NCBI GenBank assembly: GCA_030549335.1
Contig: CM060195.1
Span: 47,250,991 to 47,314,990, forward strand
Direction: 5' to 3'
Length of the DNA stretch: 64,000 nt
From: Pontederia crassipes
Taxonomy: Eukaryota > Streptophyta > Magnoliopsida > Commelinales > Pontederiaceae
The translations under genes were made by a program, and so were the position numbers. Below the pieces are notes generated by a model, which saw only the letters and a list, made by a program, of their open reading frames with translations, was not told the origin of the DNA and searched no databases. Positions 24,906 to 38,248 of the stretch are shown here, piece by piece (the stretch's first letter is position 1; every line of letters starts with the position of its first letter).

Positions 24906-26209
24906 AAGAAATAGTTCGATCTTTAAGAAGACCACACCGATGGTTTACGGATTCAATTTCCCTATGCAGATAGAGAAGGGAGACGATCTACTTCATTTTC
25001 CTCTTCCATTGGAATCTCAGCCCACATTAAACATTTCATGTGTGTGTATCAACTCTAGATTTTCAAAATTGGTATTGTTGAAGAGGAGGGTCGCATGCTT
25101 TGCTTCTCAGGAAATTGTCGAGTTCTTGGTGACGAGGGCACAAGAGGCAGGAAGATTGACATATGCAAGGAGTCCATTTGCTGACGCAGCTCTTGTTATT
25201 GGGTACCCCGATTTCACGGGAGAAAAATTAGACAAATGTAACAGTCGTCATCTTCATTGTGCAAAAATCAGAGTTATGATTTTGGCCGATAATTCTTTCT
25301 AAGGCGCTATGTAACCTTGAACAACTCTTGTACTTTTCATGGAAAGAAGCAAGAGATGCTCTATAATATGTCATTTTGATTTGTTGCTATAATATTTCGG
25401 TGCTTTAATTACCATGATTAGATATTAATTATATTGTGAGATTTTAACTTCATGATTAGATTATTCATATAAAAACTTGCATCACAAATTTGTAAGTATG
25501 AACTTAGTTATCAAATCCATTTGTTATTGACTCAATCTTAAACTTGAATAGAACCGTCAATATCTTGGTGACTCATCGAACATAAATTGAACAATTCTTT
25601 GCGTAGGTTGTTGGCCAGTTTATTAATCATTATACAAAGCAACTGTCATATAGTTTTTTCACGACTATGAAACTGAAACATCAAAAGAGAACAACCCAAG
25701 GATTTTAAATGGTGATGATGAAATATCAAAATACCCAAACAACTTAAATAAACCAATACTAATCCATACAACCCATAATAAAATAGATGAATAGATCTGC
25801 ACTGTGTTCCACAAAGTCCCTAAAGGCAGCAGTACACACACAGAAACAAATGCCATAGTAGCAAAGTGCCCAACTGAAGGAATATTCGAGTTCATGGAGG
25901 AGCTTATCCTCGGTGTTAGAGATTGGACTCCACCGAAGTAGGGCCACCGATTGAGGAAGCATGACTGCAAGGCAACACAAACGATTTAGCCATCTGATTT
26001 ATACTCAAAAGTAGGCAAGCAACTAGGCATGCATACAATTCTCCAAGACAAAAAAAGATTGATTTTAAAACATCCTTCTGAATGTTGAGGCAGTCAGTTG
26101 CAGGTTATTCCCTCTATGATTTGTGCCTTCTGTGTGCCCTTATCAACCGTCCATCACCACCCCTACACTTGCCGAAAAAGAGGGAGGAAAGGAGGGAGGG
26201 AGAGAGAGA
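24906..26209. other. Interior of the long-TIR element, possible captured sequence
   Basis: A plus-strand open frame at 24940-25302 includes a stretch starting SQEIVEFLVTRAQEAGRLTY that looks protein-like, followed by an AT-rich part. A minus-strand open frame at 25665-25970 is hydrophobic. Neither matches a family I can name. Capture of a host gene fragment, as in Pack-type elements, is possible but unproven. Confidence 0.3.
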
Positions 26210-26612
26210 GAGGTAAAGGTGAGAGAAAGTGTGTGTGAGAGAGAGGGAAAGGGTGAGAGAAAGTGTGTGTGTGAGAGAGAGGGAAAGGGTGAGAGCACAC
26301 TTGCACTTGCGCACGCCAGAGAAGATGGTAGAGGCACTCGCCGAAGAAGAGGATAAAGGTGGTTGCCGAAGAAGATGGTAGAGCCGCCAGCACCCTGAAT
26401 AATGCACTTGTCGGAGGAGAAGACAATGAGAGGGGGAGGGGGTGAGCATGTGTGTGTGAGAGAGAGAGCAATAGAGAGGTCAAGAGCAGCACCTACACTC
26501 GTGTTCGTCAGAGAACGCGATTGTCGGAGAAGAAGGTAGAGTCACTCTTGCACTCGCTGAAGAAAAAAGAAGAGGTGGATCTGCAACCGAAGGGAGGCAG
26601 AGCACCGGAGAA

Positions 26613-26659
<47 letters not shown>

Positions 26660-26894
26660 GAGTGAGAGGAGGTATAAGAGGGAAAAAAGATAAAAAAAGG
26701 AAAAGTGAGAGGGGAAATGAAAAAAAATGAGCGGGCCATCTGAAGAGGGAAACAAAAATCTCATGAGATGATTGTTGGCCGTGCGATGAGATCTGGACGG
26801 GCATCTCAATATCCATCATCGGATCGCGATTGGACGGACGAAATTGTGCTTCGCATGGTGTTGAGCGGCAACTGCTTCACACAATCATTTTAAC
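26210..26894 (-). repeat. Right terminal inverted repeat of the long-TIR element
   Basis: Reverse complement of the left arm with expanded GA-rich simple sequence, including (AG)n at about 26618-26655. It is slightly longer than the left arm because of these tracts. Confidence 0.75.
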
Positions 26895-28460
26895 ACTAAC
26901 TTTTTACTTCCAATTCTCTTAGTGCAATAAATAACAAAGAATTCAACCAAATAGAAATAAAAAGAGAAAAATATGTATTTAGAGGATTTGGTGTAAAACG
27001 AATGTAGAGTGCTGATTTTACTTGTTAAATTAATAATATATAAGCATGTGTTAAATAATAAATTTGATTAAGAGATCATGATCAAGTTATTTTAACAAAT
27101 ATGATTATTCAATGATTATAATTTATTTCAGCTTAGATGATATTTTTATAATTAAATTATTTCAATAAATATATATTATTTTATTTTAAAAATATATCAT
27201 TAATTTAATCATAAATTATAATTATTAAATTAATTAAATAATAAGAAGTAAGCATTCTATATTAAGTTGTAGAGTAGGGTACTCATTAACCTCAAATAAA
27301 AAAGTAATAACTTTATATCTTAAAATGACAAATATTTATTATAATATTTCTTTGTCATATAATAAAATTTTCAACCAAACAATCTATTATAACGTTTATC
27401 TTTAAGAACTCGTAATTATTATTATTTAGAATAATATTAATAATAGTATATTGTTATTACTACTGCCATCATCACTCGTCATCCGATTATGTCATCGTAC
27501 AAACTAATTTTCCTTCCAAAACACTATTTTTAAAATAAAATCAAATTTCACAAAAAAATCGTCATAAGATATTTTTTGAAACATCATGTCAATGATATAT
27601 TTTAAAATTATATAGTTATCATACCGTACATCTGTAATATCTGTGGAATTATATAATTATTATGTAGTTAATGTGTCTCTCATAATTAATCATTTAATAT
27701 TTAAAAAATAATAATTACTCAGTCAACATGTAAATTAATTGTAATTTATTAGAGAACACATGACATGTATTTGAGAAATATACTAAACTTTATTATTTAA
27801 TCTGTTAGAAAATAGTACGAAAATAAAGTTTATAAAATTAAGATCAGTCATTAGCATGAGTTTAGGACCTTTTAATATAAAGGTTAGATGAAAAACTAAG
27901 ACACAAATTAAGAATTAACTTTTTATATACAAATGATTTAGGATTAGATAGTTTATAAATAGCAATTAATTTATATTTTAGTGTCACCTCTTTTTTTTCT
28001 CAGCACTCAGCAGATGTGTCCATCCATGTGTTTTATTAATGCACGCATTCCATTTGCTCACGAAACTTGTGCATGGTCCTCTCAGGAGTATGGTACAAGA
28101 AGTTTTGTTAATGGATCTTTAAGAAGTTTATTAAGATATTTAATAAAAGAGAATATTCCCTAATGAAATTTACAGTTGTAAAAGGGAATTCTTGGCAATA
28201 AAATTTACAGTTTACTTGAGGATAATTCATTTCTTAGGGCTCTCAAAATAAGTTTAATCCCTTCAAGATTATCTATGGAGCCAATCGTGTTAGTCCTTTA
28301 AATTTAATCCTTCGTCCAACCATTAATTTTGTTAACAGTGATATTAAAAAATGATTATTTCCATAAATCACTCCTAAATTATTTGTGATTTTCATACATA
28401 AGTATAAACTATGAACTTATTTTTTTGAATTTTTTCAATTTGATTCTTCCATCAAATTTT
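26895..28460. other. AT-rich intergenic stretch
   Basis: About 1.6 kb with very low GC. I see no gene, RNA or mobile element that I can support. Confidence 0.5.
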
Positions 28461-28621
28461 CTATTATTTCCCCCTGCGCGCAATGACGCGTGCAGCGAGA
28501 AAGGAGCGGGCGCTTGCGCTCGGCGCGGGGGTGGGGGGTGGGGGTGGGGTGGTGGTTGGGGGTCACCCATCGTTGCGACTAATTCATCGGTTGCAGTAGG
28601 AGGGCAACCTCCTTCCCTACG
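28461..28621. repeat. GC-rich minisatellite-like tract, left part
   Basis: Abrupt GC-rich block (CCCCTGCGCGCAATGACGCG, then long G-rich runs) that stops at the LTR of fossil B. The same vocabulary (GCGCACAAGCG, GGGTCAC, GCGAT) resumes directly after the element at 34304. Confidence 0.5.
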
Positions 28622-29150
28622 TGTTCCGGGGGCTTCTTTTCGGGGTACGTCGAGTTATCTTATCATGTATTTTCCTTTTCAACTCAGTTTTGTACTTAGT
28701 TTATATTTTAAGTGTGGTGGTGACAATTTTGTAATTTGCACTCCAGAAAAGTGCACCTCCGGAGATGGTCCTCCACACCACATGTCGTAAACTTACCACC
28801 CGAAACGGTGGTATAGTAGGAGAGACCCGCTAGTCCTCCCCTGAATCCTTGTAATCAATCTTATTTGTTCAACAAAGATTTCAAGCTTTTCTAAATCTAG
28901 CACCATGCCTCGAGCGTGGGGTGGCAATCCACAAGAGCGTCCCAAAGAGATAGAGCATCCCGCCGAGGTGCCCGTTCGTTTATGAACGACTCCACCGAAG
29001 AAGCGACCGCTCGGGACCGAGTGTCCTAAAAATTGTGGCATTCGAAAAGTGACATAAGCAAGCTTCCGCAAATCATTCAAAAGAGCTTGCCTAGACATTG
29101 GGCACGTCTAGACGTCGCACGGGTCATCAAGCGAAAAATGGCCTCGTACA
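28622..29150 (+). repeat. 5' LTR of fossil B
   Basis: Starts TGTTCCGGGGG and ends ..TACA just before the primer-binding site. It is 529 bp. Confidence 0.9.
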
Positions 29151-32100
29151 AGTTGGTATCAGAGCAACGTTTCTGGGACCGCTCAAGTTGGCGTTCGACG
29201 ATCAAGGAGAAATGACGTCGAATTCGGAAATGACGAATGAATCCGTCACACCGGAGAAGGGCTGCCCCGAGCGAGGGCGCGCCCGCTCGAAGGATGCCTT
29301 GTCCGCCTTCGAGCAACGCCTCGGCCAATTCCAATTGGACGTGGACGAGATGCAAGACCAACTCGCAACACACGAACGGAAGTTAGAGAACACCGTGGAT
29401 CTCGCAACGGTGCGGGACGAGATGGCACCGTTGTATACACGGCTGGAGTCCATGGAGGCGACGATCATGGACATGCAGGAGACCTTGGACAATGGTCTCT
29501 CAAACATGCGGTTCGAGATGGAGCAAGAGTTCAAGACCATGCAAAAAGAACTCAAGCGACGTTATGGAGATGGGCGGCGTCCCGAGATGCCCGCCCCGCA
29601 TGAGGCAAGGATTGATGTGCCGAAGCCGCGGCCCTACAAAGGCGAGCGATCGGCAAAGAAGATCAGTGACTTCCTGTGGAACGTCCGAAGGTACATGGAG
29701 GCCTTGGACGTGACGTCCGAAGCGAGGATGGTGAAGACCGCATCCTTCTACTTGCAAGATGCGGCGAGTCTATGGTGGTGGTGCCATTGCGACGATATGG
29801 AACGTGGCAACGTCGAGCCCATTGAGAGGTGGGACGACTTCAAGAGATAGCTGACGAATTACTTTTGCCCGTCAAATCGGTATTGGAGGCCAAGATTGCG
29901 TTGTTCAACATTTGCCAGAAGGGCACGTTGAAGGAGTACGTGAAAGAGTTCACCGAGCTCCGTCTACAGAACTCCCAGGTGGATGAAGACACGTTGTTGG
30001 CGGTCTTCGTGAAGGGTTTGAAGCCATGGGCTAGGACAGAGTTGGAGTGACGAGATTGCCCCAATCTCCGCTCGCTAGTCGCTACTGCTGAGTCGCTCGT
30101 GGAGTATGCCAAAACGAGCGCTCCACCACCAAAGCCCTCGGGCAAGGGCTATGGTGGGGGAGAGAAGCCAAAGTCGCAATGAGGCAAGCCGCACTATCAT
30201 GACAAAGGAAAGGGACAATAAGACAGGAGGCCCAACAATGACCGTTTCAAGAGGGATGGAAAGTCGCCGAAGCCTTGCTACATTTGCAAGGGTCCACATT
30301 GGACAAGCGATTGTTCGCAAAAGGCGACGGTCAACGCCATATATTGCCCCGACGAGAAGGAGAAGGAGGAGGCGTGCCTCAGTTCGATGCACGTCCTCAA
30401 CGCCATCAACGCCTCGAAGGGTCCTTCATCGGCCGCTTGACTTTATGCGGACATCGAGTTGAACGAACAATTTTTCAACGCCCTCATTGACACGGGAGCA
30501 TCGGAGTTGTTCGTGTCAGAAATGGCCGCCAAGAAACTGAAGCTGCCACTACAGAAGACCAACGCCACGTTCAAGACGGTGAACGCGAAGTCTATCTCGA
30601 CCATAGGAATTTCTCCTGGAGTGAAGGTTCGCATCAGCAAGTGGTCGGGAAGCTTCGACGTGACGGTGGCACCGGTGGACGACTACAAAGTGGTGGCGGA
30701 CATCTCTTTTCTGCGACACATTGCTGTATGTGTCATCTCCCTCACCAATTCAATGGTCATCTTCGACCCCAAGGGACCCTACAACGTTCCCATGAGGTCG
30801 GGAGGTGACCTCAAGCAGAAGATCCTCTCCGCCATGCAAGTGGCGAAGGGATTGCGCAAACAGGAGCACACCTTCCTAACGACCGTCATATTGGAAGATC
30901 AGGGACCCTCCACTCCAACACCTCCCAAAGTTCTTGAAACTCTTGAGGACTTTGCGAACGTCATGCCCCCGGAACTCCCAAAGCGGTTGCCTCCGAAGCG
31001 TGAAGTGGACCATGTCATCGACTTGGTCTCAGGATCGAAGCCCCCTCATGGAGTCCCTTATCGGCTAGCCCCTCCGGAACTCGCAGAATTCCGTAAGCAA
31101 CTCACCAAATTATTGGATGCAGGATATGTTCGGCCCTCGAAATCTCCATATGGTGCCCCGGTACTCTTTCAGAAGAAGCATGATGGTCCCTTCGGATGTG
31201 CATCGACTACCGGGCGCTCAACAAGCTTACGGTGAAGAACAAGTACCCCCATCCCCTTGGTGGCGGACTTGTTCGACCAACTTGGCGATGCAACATGGTT
31301 TATCAAGTTGGATCTTCGTTCGGGCTATTGGCAAGTTCGAATCGCGGAAAATGATGTGCAAAAGACGGTGTGCGTTATAAGATACGGCTCTTACGAGTTC
31401 CTCGTGATGCCCTTCGACCTCACCAACGCCCCAGCGACCTTCTGCACTCTCATGAACAATGTATTACAACCATTCCTTGACAGGTTTGTGGTTGTATACC
31501 TCGACGACATTATGATCTACAGGCGCACCCTGGAGGAGCATATCGAGCACATTGGACAAGTGTTCGAGGTATTACGGCAGAACGAGCTATACGTCAAGCG
31601 GAAGAAGTGTGCCTCCGCTCAACCGGAAGTGCACTTCTTGGGACATGTCGTCGGATGTGACAAGCTGAAGATGAATGGCGCGAAAATTCGAGCCATCATG
31701 GAGTGGGAACCGCCCAGGCGGGTTCCCGACATGCGTTCGTTGCTTGGCCTGACGAACTACTATAGGCAGTTTGTTAAGAGGTATTCACATGTGAAGACCT
31801 ATTTGACGAATCTCCTCCGGAAGAATGTGAAGTGGGAGTGGACGCCGACATGCCAGGAAGCATTTGACACCCTCAAGAGGGCCATGACGGAGGAACCGGT
31901 GCTCGTCCTGCCAGACCACTCCAAGCCCTACGAGGTACAGACAGATGCTTCTAACTATGTCATTGGAGGAGTTCTTATGCAGGAGGGGCATCCCGTGGCG
32001 TTCGAGAGTCGCAAACTCAATGACACGGAACGGCGCTACGCCGTTCAGGAGAAAGAGATGACCGCGGTGATCCACTGCCTTAGGACATGACGGCACTATC

Positions 32101-33775
32101 TCCTCAGGTCACGATTTCACATCAAGACGGACAACGTCGCGACAAGTTACTTCGAGACACAGAAGAAGCTCTCGCCGAAGCAAGCAAGATGACAAGATTT
32201 CATGGCGGAGTTCGACTATGTTCTGGAGTACAAGCCTGGCAAGACGAATGTCATTGCCGACGCCCTCAATCGACGTGCGAAATTGGCGGACATGAGCTCC
32301 TCTTAGGTTGATATGATCGAGAGGATCAAGAAGGGACTGGAGTCGGATCCCACGTCAAAGAACCTGCTTGAGCAAGCAAAGGAGGGAAAAACACGCCACT
32401 TTTGGGTGGAAGATGGGCTGATTTTCACCAAGGAACGTCGCATCTACGTTTCTCTGTTCGATAACTTGCGGCACACTATCATGCAGGAGTGCCATGACTC
32501 CAAGTGGGCGGGACATCCGGGCATGCGCCGCACTTTGGCACTCATTGAAGACAACTACTTCTGGCCAAGGATGGAGGATGATGTTGAAGCTTTCGTGAAG
32601 ACATGCCTTGTTTGCCAGCAAGACTAGAATCTCAACCAAGCGCCCGGCGGACTTCTAGAACCCCTGTCTATTCCAGAGCGTCCATGGAAGGATGTTTTCA
32701 TGGACTTCATCACAGACCTGCCCAAGTCTGAAGGGGCAGGTATCATCATGGTGGTCGTCGATTGGTTCTCCAAGTATGTCATCTTCGCCGCCGACTCCGC
32801 AAGTTGTCCTATTACTGAAGCTGCAGAATTATTCATGAAGCACGTAGTGAAGTATTGGGGCCTACCACAAAGCATCGTCAGCGATCGGGATGGTCAATTC
32901 GTTGGCAACTTCTGGAAGGAACTGTTCAAGATGATGGGTTCCAACTTGCATTTCTCGACATCACTTCATCCTCAAATCGACGGCCAAACTGAGAGGATGA
33001 ATTATATTTTGGAGATCTACTTGCGGTACTATGTGAGTGCCAATCAGAAGGATTGGGCGAAGCTACTCGACATCGCACAATTTTTCTACAACTTGCAATG
33101 AAGCGAGTCGACCAATCAGAGTCCCTTCGAGATAGTGATGAGGCAGCAACCTCTGACGCTCCAGGCCGTCGCCACATCCTATGGTGGCAAAGTCCCCGCC
33201 GCTCACCGCATGATGAGGGAATGGCATGAGCAGAACGACATGGCGAGAGCATTTTTGCACAAAGCATCGAAGCGCATGAAGAAGTGGGCGGACACCGCCT
33301 GATGGGACGTCAACTTTGAAGTCAGAAACTTGATCCTTGTGAAGCTGGTCCAACATCTTCGATTAAGTGGGAAGAATCTGCACAATGGTCTCGTTAGGAG
33401 TTACGAATGCCCCTTCAAGATCCTGAAGAAGGTAAGCAAGGTGGCCTACAAGTTGGAGCTCTCGCCTCAGATGCACCAACACCCCGTCTTCCATGTTAGT
33501 CTACTCAAGCCTTTCGTAGAAGACACTGAAGATCCCGAGCATGGGGTTTCAGACCGCGCCCCGCCGGCCATCCGTCAGCAGTTTACTGATTAAATTGAAG
33601 AAGTACTCGTCGTCCGCACGAAGAATCGGAAGAAAGAGTATCTTGTTCGATGGAGCGGAAGACCGGACGCCGACACAAGTTGGGAGACAACCGAAGAACT
33701 GTGGCAGTTCAAGCAGAAGATTGAAGAATTTCAAGCTGCAGCTCTAGAGACGTCGCTGACTTGAGTGGGGGAGAA

Positions 33776-34303
33776 TGTCCCGGGGGCTTCTTCCCGGGGC
33801 ACGTCGAGTTATCTTATCATGTATTTTCCTTTTCAACCCACTTTTGTACTTAGTTTATTTTTTAAGTGTGATGGTGACAGTTTTATAATTTGCACTATAA
33901 AAAAGTGCACCCCCGGATATGGTTCTCCACACCACACGTCGCAAACCTACCACCCGAAATGGTGGTATAGTAGGGAAGACCCGCTAGTCCTCCCCCAAGC
34001 CTTGTAATCAATCTTATTTATTCAACAAAGATTTCAAGCTTCCCTAAATCTAGCACCGTGCCTCGAGCGTTGGGTGGCAACCCACAAGAGCGTCCCAAAG
34101 AAATCGAGCGTCCCGCCGAGGTGCCCGTTCGTTTACAACGACTCCACCGAAGAAGCGGCCGCTCAGAATCGAGCGTCCCAAAAACTGTGGCATTCAAAAA
34201 ATGGCATAAGCAAGCTTCTGCAAAGCATTCAAAGGAGCTTGCCTAGACATTGGGCATGTCTAGGCGCCGCATGGGTCATCGAGTAAAAAATGACACCGTG
34301 ACA
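33776..34303 (+). repeat. 3' LTR of fossil B
   Basis: Starts TGTCCCGGGGG after a purine-rich tract and ends ..GACA. It is 528 bp and collinear with the 5' LTR over its whole length. Confidence 0.9.
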
Positions 34304-34915
34304 TACCCGCGTTGACGTAGGGAAAGCATCAGCGCGCGCAGGCAGAAAGAAGGGAGGGTCGGGCCCCGCTGCGTCCGACAACAATCGAGTCGTAGTAGGT
34401 TGCGATTGGCGATCGGACCCCCTCCCCCTCCCCTGCGCACAAGCGTCGATGTGCGCAGGGGGAAAGGGTGTGGGTGGGTCACACCCCCTCTTGCGATCGG
34501 CGACGTCGCCGATCGCATCTCAACGGGGGGAGGGGGATCCCCCCTATTGTGATCTTCGAAGCAGTCCCCCCCCCTCCTTCCCCATGTGCAGGTGTTTGCG
34601 CGAAGGGAAAAAGGGGGGTCATTCTGCGATGAATGAGGGGCCACCCCCCTTCCTTGAGTGCGCCGACGCATGGGAACCCCCTAGCTTTTCCCTGCGCACA
34701 AGCGTCAGTGCGCGCATGGGAAAGAGGGGGGTCACCCTCTGCTGCGACCGATGACGTCATCAATCGCATCACAATAGGAGGTGCTTACACGTAGGGAAAA
34801 AAGGGGTGGGTCGCCCCCTCTGAGACCCGCAAGACGCACCGCAATAGGGGGCGCTTGCGCACAAGGGGAAGGGGGACAGGGAGAGGTCACACCCATGCTG
34901 TGATAGGTGATTATT
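34304..34915. repeat. GC-rich minisatellite-like tract, right part
   Basis: Degenerate repeats of about 80-110 bp that combine CTGCGCACAAGCGT, GGGAAAGGGGGGTCAC and GCGATCGGCGACGTCGCCGA type blocks. It is much more GC-rich than either flank. No protein family fits the open frames through it. Confidence 0.55.
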
Positions 34916-36774
34916 TTCTCTTTTATATTAATTACATTTTTCAATTTTTTTTTGTTATATCTTATATTATCATAAATTGTTTTGATATTGTTTTTTAACT
35001 AACTCATGATTATTTTACACCAAGTTATGTTTTGATATTCAATTAAGTTATTAATTTATGTTGACTTTTTTGTTTATATCTTTATATTTGTTTTTGCATT
35101 GCTTTCCTTTTTAAAATTTACATTTTTATATTATCATAAACTATTTTCAATGTTAATTTGTAATTAACTCATAATATTTTATGTTAATTATGAGTTACTA
35201 ATTTGTCTAATAATTAAATTTCCAATATCGCTTTCCTTTTTCAACTTTGGACTTTTGTTCCTATCTTTTTGTATTATCTTGAATTATATTTCAGAACTCA
35301 TTTTGAATTATTCATACTTTTATTTATTTACTTATTTGTGTAGATTGTAAAAATGTATTAATTATAAAAATATTTTGTAGGTAATACAATTTAAATTCTT
35401 AAAAAATAATAATTTATTTTTTTCCATTTCACTTATTTATCTAATCACTTTTTAGTTTTCTATCATCAAATTTTTTATCTAAATATTAGATTAAAATTTA
35501 TCTATCTAATTAATTAATTGTTAACAACATTATGATAACGCTTCTTAAGAACTAATAGAAACTTAAGTTTTCACATCTAAAGAATAATTAAAAATCATCT
35601 CAAGAAAAGAAGATTTTTCATTTATTAATTATTTAATTAATGATTAATAAGAAACATAAATATAGATAAATGTAAGATATGAAGCATGCTATTTACTATA
35701 TTTTGTTGTGTTATGAATCTTGAATTACTATTTTTTAATTAAGTGTCTTCATCAATTTTTTGATATGCTTCGTTATTTTCTCATTATTTTTTAGTCTTTA
35801 TTCTCTTCTAATAGTACGACAATAACTTTTTTCATCATTTTATTCTAATCGGTGTTGTGCTTTTGATTATAAAAATAATTTAGGGATCATTTTATTATTA
35901 TTAATAATAATATAATACATAAATTAATTCAAATAATTTTTTGTTAAATGCGAAAAAAATTAAATTACTTAATTTACCTACTTATTACTTAACTCAAACA
36001 TACTTTGAAATATTACTTTTTCATTTTTAATGATTATATATATATATATATAATCCCAAGGCATAAGGATAGTTTTTTTAATTAGGATACTTGACTTCCC
36101 CTTTCACCATCTCCATATATCTTTTTTTACTAAAATTTTGAATTATTTGAACTTTATTTGCATTTTCCTTTGTTTAAACATTCACAGTGACATCAATTTC
36201 AATTTTTGGTTACAACATAAGTGGATCTAGACGGTTACAACATAGTGTCTATATTCTCAATTTTTTATATTATTTGGTACTGTCTTCTAATTGCAAATTA
36301 TAAACTCTTTTATATATCTTATCCTCGACTGAGGGAAAGCTCCATGCCACACGCCAAAATGCCACATTCTCGACAAGTACAGGAACATGTCTAGCACCCG
36401 CATCCTCTTCATTATTGACGAGATGCAGAGAAGATCGTTAGAGGATGACAATGCCACCACCATCGAGGGCCTCTGACTGTGGTGTGCTCTTCAGCTTCAG
36501 CCTCGATCTCCATCTTGCTGCACAGTATCCCTTCTCAGTGATCAATCATTAATATATCCATTTTCCAAACATAGTCAAGAAGACAATAAAAATGCGTACC
36601 CAGAGCTTCATTTTATTTATGAATCTTCCATCCCGATTAAGTGTGTAATGCATCGAGTTTTTTTTTCTTTGTCTCTCCGAAAGGTTATCTCGGCGATGTC
36701 ATTCAATTTTATGATTTAATTTTGACCGATCAACAAATTGGCTTATATAAGTGGAAGACTAATTTTACGATAAA
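34916..36774. other. AT-rich intergenic stretch
   Basis: About 1.9 kb of low-GC sequence. 36310-36560 is less AT-rich and has short open stretches, but nothing recognisable. Confidence 0.5.
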
Positions 36775-37710
36775 TGTAACGACCCCAATTTTTTAGAGTT
36801 AGAAAAATAATATTTTATTATTTATTTTGAGAAAAATGATCATTAATATTATTATAATAAATTATTCCGAAAATAAAGGAAAATAGGGGAGGAGTTTAAT
36901 TAAGGATAAAAATGTATTATGGGATATTTATTTAAATTCGGAATTATTTAATTATTAAAATAAATCAGAATTGTTAAAAGATATTAATTAAAAGATTAAA
37001 TTTGATCGGGATTGGAAGTTATAGATAAATTAAAAATCTAGGATCTAGAACCCTATAAATAAATTCTTAGGGCCGTCCGTCAAAGGAGTTTTTTCTTTTT
37101 TTATTCTCGGTGTCCGGCGGTAGAGGCATGATGTTCAGGTGATGACAAGGCATGATTCAACATCGATCGGCTACAAGGTACGTAGGGGGGATCCATAGGT
37201 TTATCATAATACATTATTATTTATTTTGGTGAAAGATTGACTTCCATTGAAATCGATCGGCGCCTGACGTTTATGCCTTCGATTTGCTCACCGATCCAAG
37301 GAAAGAAATAATAATACCTTAAAAGAAATATTAATGGCGCAAGGAGAGAATTGAGAAGAAATAAATAAAAAGGGATTTAATCACGTCGCACATCACTTTG
37401 GCATAAAAAAAAGGGAAAAATCTCACGGTGGGAAGAGGTCAAGGAATAAGGGGAAGGCGTCAAAGTGTTGAGAGAGAGGAGTAAAAGAAATGAATAATCG
37501 AGAGAGAGATCGTGACACGGGAGGAAAAAAAATAGAGAGAGATTGAAGGAGAGAAATCGGTCGTGATGTAAGGAGAAAAAAAAAGAAAAAAAGGGCAAAC
37601 GAAAAAGTAATACGTGAGGGTGTAAAAGAATTGGAGAGATAAAGAGGTGAGGGTGTAAGGGAATTGGAGAGAGAATAGAGAGCAAATCAAAAGAAAAAGA
37701 AACGTGCGTG

Positions 37711-38248
37711 TGTTCCAGGGACTCTTTCCGGGGCACGTCGAGTTATCTTATCATGTATTTTTTTTTCAACCCATTTTGTACTTAATTTATTTTCTAAGTG
37801 TGGTGGTGACAGTTTTATAATTTACACTCCAGAAAAGTGCATCTCCGGAGATAGTCCTCCACACCATATGTCGCAAACCTACCACCCGAAATGGTGATAT
37901 AGTAGGAGAGACCCGCTAGTGCTCCCCCGAAGCGTTGTAATAATTCATATTTACTCAACAAAGATTTTAAACTTTTCTAAATCTAGCATTGTGTCTCAAA
38001 CGTGGGGTGGCAACCCACAAAAGAGCGTCACAAAGCGTCCCAAGCGATCGAGCGTTATGCCGAGGTGCCCGTTTGTTCACAAACGCCTCCACAGAAGAAG
38101 CGTCCGCTCGGGACCGAGCGTCCCAAAGTTGTGGCATATGAAAAGTGTCATAAGCAAGCTTCCGCGAAGCGCTCAAAAGAGCTTGCCTAGACGTTGAGCA
38201 CGTTTAGGCGCCGCACGGGTCGATCGAGCGAAAAATGACCCCATGACA
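37711..38248 (+). repeat. 5' LTR of fossil C
   Basis: Begins TGTTCCAGGGACTCTTTCCG and is collinear with the fossil B LTRs up to the primer-binding site. Confidence 0.85.

Larger units (their letters stand above)
24273..26894. mobile_element. Long-TIR DNA-transposon-like (possibly foldback or MULE-like) element
   Basis: Two arms in inverted orientation, about 24273-24905 and 26210-26894, share blocks such as ATTGTGTGAAGCAGTTG, GATCCGATGATG, ATCTCATCGCACGG and ATGGCCCGCTCATT in the same order, over more than 600 bp including CT-rich stretches. The interior of about 1.25 kb is unrelated to the arms. Long TIRs are typical of Mutator-like and foldback elements. No transposase was recognised, so it is non-autonomous. 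I could not define a target duplication, so the exact ends are uncertain by a few bases. Confidence 0.8.
28622..34303 (+). mobile_element. Ty3/gypsy chromovirus fossil B, both LTRs present
   Basis: Complete in structure but degenerate. Parts: 5' LTR 28622-29150; primer-binding site from 29154 (TGGTATCAGAGC, initiator-tRNA-Met type); gag about 29213-30180; zinc knuckle about 30270-30310; protease about 30459-30660; reverse transcriptase about 31050-31560; RNase H about 31900-32290; integrase about 32310-33300; chromodomain about 33590-33740; polypurine tract about 33765-33775; 3' LTR 33776-34303. The coding region is broken about ten times. The two LTRs (529 and 528 bp) differ at about 60 places by hand count, near 11%. 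At the rate commonly used for grasses that is roughly 4-5 million years, and the rate may not apply here. The chromodomain places it among chromoviruses; a Galadriel-like lineage is a guess from gag. No clear target duplication. Confidence 0.92.

Noticed and set aside
24347-24914. Ser/Leu/Pro-rich open frames as genes
   Set aside because: They are translations of CT-rich simple sequence inside the left inverted repeat and mirror frames in the right arm.
28622-34303. Target-site duplication for fossil B
   Set aside because: CTACG before and TACCC after the element are not a match, so none is claimed.
34276-34944. Pro/Arg-rich open frames downstream of fossil B
   Set aside because: They are multiple overlapping frames on both strands in a GC-rich degenerate repeat, with no family motif.
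37377-37736. Leu/Ser/Phe-rich minus-strand frame as a membrane protein gene
   Set aside because: It lies in purine-rich LTR sequence (GA-rich on the plus strand), and such composition gives hydrophobic frames by chance.
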